Shown in pieces: positions 57,919 to 64,000 of a stretch of 64,000 nucleotides of DNA (within the stretch, counting starts at the first letter, position 1; each line of letters starts with the position of its first letter). The notes under the pieces were generated by a model. It was not told the origin of the DNA. It saw nothing but the letters and a program-made list of their open reading frames with translations, and ran no database searches. Both the position numbers and the translations under genes were made by a program. This DNA is from an uncultured Myxococcaceae bacterium (GTDB lineage: Bacteria; Myxococcota_A; Polyangia; Polyangiales; Ga0077539). The stretch is from contig CAMFHP010000012.1 of assembly GCA_945952225.1 (NCBI GenBank), forward strand, positions 1 through 64,000, written 5' to 3'.

Positions 57919-58796
57919 GGCGCACCTCGCGCGAGTCGACACGCGTGGGCCACGCGCGCGGCCTGTCTCATCACCGCCACATCGTGCACGCGCACAATCG
58001 CGGCGCCCTGCATCACCGACAGCGTGACCGCCGCAGCCGTGCTCCCGACGCGCTCCGTGGGGGCTGTCGGGTGCACGTTCCACGAGGGCGCAAAGGCGCT
58101 CGCGTCGTCGACATAGCGCTTGCGCGACGGTCCCACGCACACAGGGTATCCGAGCGCGCAGAGGGGGGCGAGGTTCGCGAGCAGCGCGAGGCTCTGCGCG
58201 GCGGTCTTCGCGAATCCGATGCCCGGATCGAGCATCACGTGCGTCGGCGCCACACCGACCCGCACGAGGGTCTCCGCGCGGCGCGCGAGGTCGTCGGTCA
58301 CCTCGCACACCACGTCGTCGTACTGCGTGAGCGTGCGCATCGTCGCAGGGGTTCCCCGCGCGTGCATCGCGAGGTACGCCGCGCCCGCCTCGGCCGCCAC
58401 CGCGCCGAGTGATTCCAGCGATTCACCCACACCCACGTCGTTCACGATCGAAGCACCCGCGGCGAGGGCCGCACGCGCCACGGCACACTTGGTCGTGTCG
58501 ATGGAGAGCGGCACCGCGGTGCGCGCCGCGAGCCCTTCGATCACAGGAATCACCCGCGCGAGCTCTTCCTCTGACGAGACGGGATCCGCACCGGGGCGCG
58601 TGCTCTCCCCGCCGATGTCGAGCGCATCGGCGCCCTCGTCGACGAGCGCGAGGCCGTGCTCGATCGCGCGCGCCGCGTCGGCGAAGCGTCCGCCGTCGGA
58701 GAACGAGTCGGGCGTGACGTTCACGACGCCGAGCACGTACGGACGCGACCAGTCCCAATGGACGCCGCGGAGTGTGAGGGGAGCGAGCGGAGGCAC
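57915..58796 (-). CDS. folP: dihydropteroate synthase
   Basis: 293 residues from a GTG. Joins the pterin pyrophosphate to p-aminobenzoate in folate synthesis. Diagnostic stretches are GVVNVTPDSFSDGG, DIGGESTRPGA, the SIDTTK strand and HVMLDPGIGFAK. It is coupled to cdaA (GTGA). The ftsH-folP neighbourhood is common in proteobacteria; here cdaA, ybbR and glmM follow. Sulfonamide target; no unusual residues stand out. Confidence 0.95.
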   Translation of the reverse strand: MPPLAPLTLRGVHWDWSRPYVLGVVNVTPDSFSDGGRFADAARAIEHGLALVDEGADALDIGGESTRPGADPVSSEEELARVIPVIEGLAARTAVPLSIDTTKCAVARAALAAGASIVNDVGVGESLESLGAVAAEAGAAYLAMHARGTPATMRTLTQYDDVVCEVTDDLARRAETLVRVGVAPTHVMLDPGIGFAKTAAQSLALLANLAPLCALGYPVCVGPSRKRYVDDASAFAPSWNVHPTAPTERVGSTAAAVTLSVMQGAAIVRVHDVAVMRQAARVAHACRLARGAP

Positions 58797-58878
58797 GGTG
58801 CGCGACCCGGGTGACTACCACAGGCCGCGCGGCGAGACGGAGGCGATGTGCGGGGAGGGCGCGGAGCGCCGGGAGAAA

Positions 58879-60810
58879 TCAGGCGCCCGAGGGCACGCTG
58901 CGGGGCGGAAAGATGCTGTTCGCCTTGGGGCGCGCATCGCGCGTCTCGCGACGCTCGGACCACGAGGGGATCACGGTCTTCTGCCGCTCGGGCAGCGGGC
59001 GGTTCTCGATGCACGCGGCGATCTCTTCGACGTCGAGCGTCTCGCGTTCGAGGAGTGCGAGTGCCAGACGGTCGAGCGCGTCGCGGTTCGTCGAGAGCAC
59101 GGCGCGCGCGCGGTCGTGCTGCTCGGCGATGAGCCGACGCACCTCGTTGTCGATCTCGATGGCCGTCTGCTCCGAGTAGTCGCGCTGGTTCATGCCGAAG
59201 TCGCGCCCGAGGAAGGGCTGATCTTCGTTCTGTCCGTAGGCCACGAGCCCGAGCTTCTCGCTCATGCCCTCCTGGCAGATCATGTAGCGGGCGTACTGCG
59301 TGGCGCGCTGGATGTCGCTCGCCGCGCCCGTGTTCGAGCGACCGAAGACGATCTCCTCCGCGGTGCGTCCGCCGAGGGTCATCGCGATGCGCGCGAGGAG
59401 CTGCTCGCGCGAGCGGTTGTAGACGTCTTCCGACGGCAGCGTGACGGTCACACCGAGCGCGGGGCCGCGCGGAATGATGGTGACCTTGTGCACCGGGTCG
59501 TTGCCGTCGACCTTGAGCGCGACGAGCGTGTGACCGGCCTCGTGGTACGCGGTGACCTTCTTGGTCTCTTCGGTCATCACCATGTTCTTGCGGGCGACGC
59601 CCATGATGACCTTGTCCTTCGCGAGCTCGAAGTCGTTCATGTTCACCGCGTCCTTGTCCTGACGGGCGGCGAGCAGCGCGGCTTCGTTCACGAGGTTTTC
59701 GAGGTCGGCACCGGCGAATCCCGGCGTGCCGCGCGCGATGACCGAGAGGTCGACGTCGGGCGAGAGCGGCACCTTGCGGGTGTGCACGCGGAGGATCTCT
59801 TCGCGGCCCTTCACGTCGGGACGCGGCACCACGATGCGGCGGTCGAAGCGGCCCGGACGGAGGATCGCCGGGTCGAGCACGTCGGGGCGGTTCGTGGCGG
59901 CGATGATGATCACGCCGTCGTTCGCATCGAAGCCGTCCATCTCGACGAGGAGCTGGTTGAGCGTCTGCTCGCGCTCGTCGTGACCGCCGCCCATGCCCGC
60001 GCCGCGGTGACGGCCGACGGCGTCGATCTCATCGATGAAGATGATGCAGGGCGCGTGCTTCTTGCCCTGTTCGAAGAGGTCGCGGACGCGCGAGGCGCCC
60101 ACGCCGACGAACATCTCGACGAAGTCCGAACCCGAGATGGTGAAGAAGGGCACGCCCGCTTCGCCCGCGATGGCGCGCGCGAGGAGCGTCTTGCCCGTGC
60201 CCGGCGCGCCCGAGAGCAGAACGCCCTTGGGAATGCGTCCGCCGAGTCGACGGAACTTCTTCGGGTCCTTGAGGAAGGCGATGATCTCTTCGACTTCGTC
60301 CTTGGCCTCTTCGATGCCCGCGACGTCGGCGAAGGTGACCTTGTTCTGGTTGTCGTTGACGAGGCGCGCGCGGCTCTTGCCGAAGCTCATCGCCTTGCCG
60401 CCGCCCGACTGAATCTGGCGCATGAAGAACACGAACATCGCCAGCACGAGCACCATCGGCAGCCACGTGAGCAGCACGCTGGTGAGGAGCCCCGAGCCCT
60501 CGTCCTTCTCGTTGTAGATCTGGATCGGGTGCTGCGGGTCGGCGCTGGAGAGCAGCTCGCGCTGGAGCTCCCAGTTCGTCGGCGCCACCGTCTCGCGCTG
60601 CTCCGAGGCTCCGTTGGGGAGCTGGCGGTGATACCGGATCTCGCGATCCTTCACCCGCACGTCGCGGACCGAGTGCTGCCGGACGTCATTCATGAACTCG
60701 CTGAACGGGACGTCTCTCACCGGCTGGTTGTCGATGAAGACCTTGAACAGCATGAAGAACATGACCAGCAGGAAGGTCCAGAGCAGCAGGGTTTTGTAGC
60801 TTTGCTTCAC
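58879..60810 (-). CDS. ftsH: ATP-dependent zinc metalloprotease FtsH
   Basis: 643 residues: two transmembrane helices (about 7-26 and 108-133) with a periplasmic domain between, AAA module with Walker A GAPGTGKT, Walker [12 protein letters not shown], the second region of homology [10 protein letters not shown], and the zinc site HEAGH followed by the distal Asp region. It degrades misfolded and short-lived membrane proteins. The start [11 protein letters not shown] is convincing. It lies 91 bp after the TilS-like gene and 82 bp before folP. Confidence 0.96.
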   Translation of the reverse strand: MKQSYKTLLLWTFLLVMFFMLFKVFIDNQPVRDVPFSEFMNDVRQHSVRDVRVKDREIRYHRQLPNGASEQRETVAPTNWELQRELLSSADPQHPIQIYNEKDEGSGLLTSVLLTWLPMVLVLAMFVFFMRQIQSGGGKAMSFGKSRARLVNDNQNKVTFADVAGIEEAKDEVEEIIAFLKDPKKFRRLGGRIPKGVLLSGAPGTGKTLLARAIAGEAGVPFFTISGSDFVEMFVGVGASRVRDLFEQGKKHAPCIIFIDEIDAVGRHRGAGMGGGHDEREQTLNQLLVEMDGFDANDGVIIIAATNRPDVLDPAILRPGRFDRRIVVPRPDVKGREEILRVHTRKVPLSPDVDLSVIARGTPGFAGADLENLVNEAALLAARQDKDAVNMNDFELAKDKVIMGVARKNMVMTEETKKVTAYHEAGHTLVALKVDGNDPVHKVTIIPRGPALGVTVTLPSEDVYNRSREQLLARIAMTLGGRTAEEIVFGRSNTGAASDIQRATQYARYMICQEGMSEKLGLVAYGQNEDQPFLGRDFGMNQRDYSEQTAIEIDNEVRRLIAEQHDRARAVLSTNRDALDRLALALLERETLDVEEIAACIENRPLPERQKTVIPSWSERRETRDARPKANSIFPPRSVPSGA

Positions 60811-60901
60811 GGTTCCCTCGAAGTCTCGACGGGTCCTGGTGGGGCGATGCGAAACGGCACGCCTTGGGGGATTCCCGAGCTAGCACGCGCCCTCTGGCGC
60901 A

Positions 60902-61615
60902 TCAACCACGTCTCCGCGCGCCGTTTCGCGCCGGCGAGGCCCGTCGGGCGCGCACGCTCCGACCGCACTCTTGAAGCATCATATCCACGCTCGCGAAGCG
61001 CGCCCGCAGCCGCGGAAGAATCTCACGCCGCACGGCCTCTTCGTCTTCGTTCACGGGAGAGACGCCCGCGGCCCACCCCGCTGCATCATCGGGCGTGAGG
61101 GCCATCGCCTCCGCGTCCGAGAGCACCAGAAAGGGCCGCACGAAGCCCCCGCGGAGCCGCGGGGCGAGTCCGCGCACCGACTCCATGCCGCCGCGCGCGA
61201 GTTCCGAGAGCACGCGAACGGCGTCGTCGTCGCGGGTGTTCCCCAGCGCGATGCGATCGAAGCCTTGTTCCCGCGCGAGCATCGAGAGTTCTCCCATCAC
61301 TTCGATGCGAGCCAGCATGGGCGAGGGACGCACCGCGTGAAAATCCATTCCGAGGGCGCGCGCCAGGCGTCCCACATCGGCGACCACCTCGGCGGCGTCG
61401 CTGTCTTCACGGGTGTTGGGCTCGACGGCCGCCACAGCAAGTGAGCCCACCCCGAGTTCGTCGCGCACCTCGCGGAAGAAGTTCATGAGCCCCAGGCTCC
61501 GCGGCCCGCCCCCCGTCGCGATGAGCACACGGTCGCCCGGTCGCACGAGCCGTCGCGCCTGCACCCACGCGAGCGCCCGCTCGCGCGCCGCCTCGCGCAG
61601 ACCGCTCGCGCGCAC
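60902..61615 (-). CDS. TilS/TtcA-like PP-loop protein with a degenerate P-loop
   Basis: 237 residues from a GTG one base after the stop of the small upstream gene. The fold resembles tRNA lysidine synthase or TtcA: GDRVLIATGGGPRSLGLMNFF (PP-loop at 33-41) and LGNTRDDDAVRVLSELARGG followed by RPFLVLSDAEAMAL, as in TilS. The SGGxDS motif is read here as GGGPRS, lacking the Asp. Length is well below TilS (about 430). Its place before ftsH is typical for tilS. It may be a shortened, altered or inactive homologue, so a true lysidine synthase may be elsewhere. Confidence 0.6.
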   Translation of the reverse strand: MRASGLREAARERALAWVQARRLVRPGDRVLIATGGGPRSLGLMNFFREVRDELGVGSLAVAAVEPNTREDSDAAEVVADVGRLARALGMDFHAVRPSPMLARIEVMGELSMLAREQGFDRIALGNTRDDDAVRVLSELARGGMESVRGLAPRLRGGFVRPFLVLSDAEAMALTPDDAAGWAAGVSPVNEDEEAVRREILPRLRARFASVDMMLQECGRSVRARRASPARNGARRRG

Positions 61616-61616
61616 G

Positions 61617-61820
61617 TCAGGCAAGCTCGAACTCCTTGCAGAACATCCCCGCGGACGCGTCCTCGGGGCGCTCGTACACGGCCTCGCGGTGCGTCGCATC
61701 GGGGTATCCGTGGGCGCATCGGTCGCGATCGTGGTCGTGGTAGACGCAGCGCTCGCAGGTGTGGGCGAGCGCAAATCGCCTGCGTTCGTCGAGGAATTGC
61801 GCGGCGTGGAGGATCTTCAT
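61617..61820 (-). CDS. small cysteine protein (zinc-ribbon-like), unknown function
   Basis: 67 residues. Four Cys (CERC, then DRCAHGYP, then MFCKEF) with several His suggest a zinc or Fe-S binding site. The start overlaps the stop of the RNA methyltransferase gene (ATGA) and the stop lies one base before the TilS-like start, so it is embedded in the operon and almost certainly translated. I do not recognise the family. A role as a small partner of the adjacent tRNA/rRNA modification proteins is possible by context only. Confidence 0.65.
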   Translation of the reverse strand: MKILHAAQFLDERRRFALAHTCERCVYHDHDRDRCAHGYPDATHREAVYERPEDASAGMFCKEFELA

Positions 61821-63100
61821 GACGCGGAGCCGGCGGACCGTACCACGCGCCCTGCCGCGCCCGTCGCCCGTTCCAACGTCACCACCGTCTCGACGTGGGC
61901 CGTCTGCGGGAACATCTCGAACGCCGCCACGTCGCGCACCGCGTACCGCCCCGCGAGCGCCGCGAGGTCGCGCCCGAGCGTCGGCGGATCACACGACACG
62001 TAGACCACCGTGCGCACGTTGCTCCGCTTCGCGAGGGCCTCGCACACCTCGCGGGCGCCGGTACGCGGCGGATCGAGCACCACCACGTCACCCTTCGCCT
62101 CGACGCAGGCCTCCGCGGGCTCGCGGCGCACCGTGACGTTCTCGATCCCGCGGCGCGCGAGGTTCTCGCGCATGGCCTCGACCGCACCGCCGTCGCTCTC
62201 CACCGCGGTCACGGCGCTCGCGACGCGCGCGAGGCCCACCGTGAAATTCCCCGCGCCCGCGTAGAGTTCGAGCACGCGTCGCCCCTTCGCCTCGGCGCGC
62301 GCCACGACGTGCTCGGCGAGCGCGTGGTTGAGCGTCGCGTGGGCCTGCGCAAAGCCGTCCACGCCGATGCGCAGCGGCACGCCGTCGGCACCCGGCACCA
62401 CGGGCCGCGCGTCGCCCCACACCGCGGGCACCTCGACGCCGGACACGTGGAGCGCGAGGCCCGCGAAGCCCTTTGCACGAAGGGTCTCCGCCGCGCGATA
62501 GCCCTCCGGCCCCAGCGTTCCTTCGGGGTACACGCACACCACGGGACGACCCTCGTCACCGACTGCGAGCGAGACCTCGCCGCGTCGCGCGATGGCCCCG
62601 AGGCCGGCGGTCAACACCGCGAGCGCGCCGTCGAGCACGGGATCGAGCACCGCACACGACGTCGTGGCCACCACCTCGTGCGAGCCCCGCGCGCGATGCC
62701 CGAGGCGCACGACGCCCTGGTGCGTCTCCCATGCGAGGCGCGCCCGCGTACGCCACGCCCACGGCGACGGAGAGCCGTGCCACGCGATGTCGACCTCGCG
62801 GAGCTCACGGGGCAGCGCCCTCCGAAGCAGCGCGAGGCGCGCATCACGCTGGGCCTCGGGCGACGCGTGCTGCCACGCGCAACCGCCGCAGCGCGAGAAC
62901 ACCGGACACGGCGGCTCCACCCGCGACGGCGACCGTTCGACCACCTCGACGAGCGTCGCCGCATCGCGCGTCACCGCGAGCCGCACACGCTCTCCCGGAA
63001 GCACGCCCGGCACATGCGCGCTGCGACCGTTCACGCGCACCACACCATCGCCCGAGGCCGCGAGCGCCTCGACCGCCACCACCATCTCGACAGACTTCAT
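61817..63100 (-). CDS. class I SAM-dependent RNA m5U methyltransferase (TrmA/RumA family)
   Basis: 427 residues. A TRAM-like N-terminal domain (about 5-55) is followed by the 4Fe-4S ligands CPVFSRCGGC (Cys65, 71, 74) and Cys149, the SAM motif LELYAGAGNFTVGLA, the catalytic YVSCDPPTL and the closing MFPQTAHVETV. This is the RumA/RlmD-type layout, methylating uridine in 23S rRNA (or tRNA); which base is not decidable here. It is the first of the RNA-modification genes and overlaps both neighbours by 4 bp. Confidence 0.92.
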   Translation of the reverse strand: MKSVEMVVAVEALAASGDGVVRVNGRSAHVPGVLPGERVRLAVTRDAATLVEVVERSPSRVEPPCPVFSRCGGCAWQHASPEAQRDARLALLRRALPRELREVDIAWHGSPSPWAWRTRARLAWETHQGVVRLGHRARGSHEVVATTSCAVLDPVLDGALAVLTAGLGAIARRGEVSLAVGDEGRPVVCVYPEGTLGPEGYRAAETLRAKGFAGLALHVSGVEVPAVWGDARPVVPGADGVPLRIGVDGFAQAHATLNHALAEHVVARAEAKGRRVLELYAGAGNFTVGLARVASAVTAVESDGGAVEAMRENLARRGIENVTVRREPAEACVEAKGDVVVLDPPRTGAREVCEALAKRSNVRTVVYVSCDPPTLGRDLAALAGRYAVRDVAAFEMFPQTAHVETVVTLERATGAAGRVVRSAGSAS

Positions 63101-63747
63101 TGGAACCGTTGCGCGGGACGTCCGCGGGAGAAATAGAACTCAAACGAGCCTTCGAGCTCGCCGCGACTCTGCGAGAGCACCGACGGCTCGCGCCCCTCGC
63201 CCACGCCGCGCTCGCCCGCGCTCTGCGTGTAGTCGCGCACCACGCGGGGGTCCGCGAGCTCCATCGAGAAGGCCGACACCGCGGTGCGCCGCGCCGCCGC
63301 GTCGCTGTTGGGATCGCCGCGGTAGATCGCTTCGAACACCACGTAGCCGCGCCACGCTTCGAGGGCGACGTTGGCCGCGCTCTGACGGATCTCGCGCCAC
63401 CCGCAGCTCTTCGTGAGCCGCAGCACCGCATGCACGGGCGTGATGCCCGGCGCGCCCACGGGGATGCGCTCGTTGAGGTGCCGCGCCACGTACGCCGTGT
63501 CGTCGACGAGAATCTGCAACACGTCGGCGTACTCGCCCGTGTCGCCGCCGCTCGCGATCTGGATGGTGTACGTGCCCGCGTGCCAGTCTCCGCCGAAGAA
63601 GCCGGGCTGCATCGAGTAGGTCGGCACGTCGAGGGCGCACGCTTCGACCATGAGCCGACCGCGCACGTCGCCCGCGCCGTCGCCCACGCTGCACGACACG
63701 CTCAGCGCCGCGAACGCCATCGGGAGCCACCGCATCACGCGTCGCAT
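63097..63747 (-). CDS. lipoprotein of unknown function
   Basis: 216 residues with a lipobox LSVSC. It has short beta strands (RGRLMVEACALDV, AGTYTIQIASGGD) and a helical region after 110, then a Gly/Ser-rich end. No enzyme motif or known family. It overlaps the following gene by 4 bp (ATGA) and the preceding one by 13 bp, so it belongs to the operon. Confidence 0.75.
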   Translation of the reverse strand: MRRVMRWLPMAFAALSVSCSVGDGAGDVRGRLMVEACALDVPTYSMQPGFFGGDWHAGTYTIQIASGGDTGEYADVLQILVDDTAYVARHLNERIPVGAPGITPVHAVLRLTKSCGWREIRQSAANVALEAWRGYVVFEAIYRGDPNSDAAARRTAVSAFSMELADPRVVRDYTQSAGERGVGEGREPSVLSQSRGELEGSFEFYFSRGRPAQRFQ

Positions 63748-64000
63748 CGAAGCACCACCTCTTCGCCCGCGACGAGCGCCGTCGCGCCGCGGTGCACCGA
63801 CAGTTCGAGCCGCCCCGACGAGCCCACGAGGGCCACGCGCGCACCGATCGGAACGGCCCCGTAGTTCGTGCGCAGCGGCCCCGCGAAGGACTCGGGCTCC
63901 AGCACCTCCGCGGTCGCGCGGTCGACGTCGGCGGGCACGCGGATGTTCGTCACCGCGTTGCCGTAGCGGTCGCGACCGATCACCACGCCGCGCGCGTACC
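63735..64000 (-). CDS. SAM hydroxide adenosyltransferase (DUF62/chlorinase-like), C-terminal part, 5' end outside window
   Basis: About 87 residues remain. They contain the family end YARGVVIGRDRYGNAVTNI and TNYGAVPIGARVALVGSSGRL, then LSVHRGATALVAGEEVVLRC, typical of the S-adenosyl-L-methionine hydroxide adenosyltransferase (DUF62) C-terminal domain. Members hydrolyse SAM to adenosine and methionine; chlorinases and fluorinases are relatives. The catalytic part lies off the right edge. It overlaps the lipoprotein gene by 13 bp. Confidence 0.85.
   Translation of the reverse strand, partial: YARGVVIGRDRYGNAVTNIRVPADVDRATAEVLEPESFAGPLRTNYGAVPIGARVALVGSSGRLELSVHRGATALVAGEEVVLRCDA

Overview
The window is a very GC-rich chromosomal segment of a Gram-negative bacterium. 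Several things point to the Myxococcota/Polyangia side of the old Deltaproteobacteria: many secreted lipoproteins, an Omp85/TamB pair, kinase-like membrane proteins, a tig-clpP-clpX-lon cluster, and a CdaA-YbbR-GlmM module in a diderm. This is inferred from gene content, because no rRNA or single-taxon marker is present. Genes are packed tightly and many neighbours share a GTGA or ATGA stop/start overlap, so most of the window is operons.

Layout. 1-5276 (minus): cytochrome bd oxidase (cydB partial, cydA), a double-headed PilT-type ATPase and a DnaJ/TPR protein. 5473-11563 (plus): sbcD-sbcC, then fabH coupled to a crotonase. 11571-15014 (minus): a compact accessory block of XRE regulator, small acidic protein, putative phage-type annealing protein and Cas4-like Fe-S nuclease, with a divergent small gene at 15085. 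A repeated GACAG-CTA-GTCAC motif marks two of its intergenic gaps and palindromes fill the divergent promoter. 15585-20326 (plus): a lipoprotein, the E1alpha/E1beta pair of a 2-oxoacid dehydrogenase (E1beta carries an in-frame amber codon 48 codons before its natural end), and a cysteine-array lipoprotein.

20307-23397 (minus): a three-gene cell-surface set (GT-C-like membrane protein and two methyltransferases). 23468-27948 (minus): a complete BMP-type nucleoside-like ABC importer. 28099-33370 (plus): two tandem pseudokinase-like membrane proteins and an outer-membrane-type protein. 33358-36287: an unknown protein coupled to RidA, a kelch-like lipoprotein, a DUF697-like protein and tRNA-Val(TAC). 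36369-42459 (minus): lon, clpX, clpP and tig, the protein quality-control cluster, with recognisable promoters for tig and clpX. 42555-46279 (minus): HNH endonuclease, secreted alpha/beta hydrolase, and a Rieske/cytochrome b complex whose cytochrome b is fused to two c-type haem domains. 46371-53629 (plus): an Omp85 protein and TamB.

53648-64000 (minus): one long, nearly gapless operon-like run: a SAM hydroxide adenosyltransferase (partial), lipoprotein, TrmA/RumA-type RNA methyltransferase, a 67-residue Cys protein, a degenerate TilS-like protein, ftsH, folP, cdaA, ybbR, glmM and an SGNH-hydrolase lipoprotein. It links RNA modification, membrane proteolysis, folate, cyclic-di-AMP and cell-wall precursor synthesis.

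The best candidates for something undescribed are the 11.6-15.5 kb recombination-like module with its own operators, the paired pseudokinase receptors, the Cys-x3 array lipoprotein and the interrupted pdhB. No intergenic stretch exceeds 300 bases.
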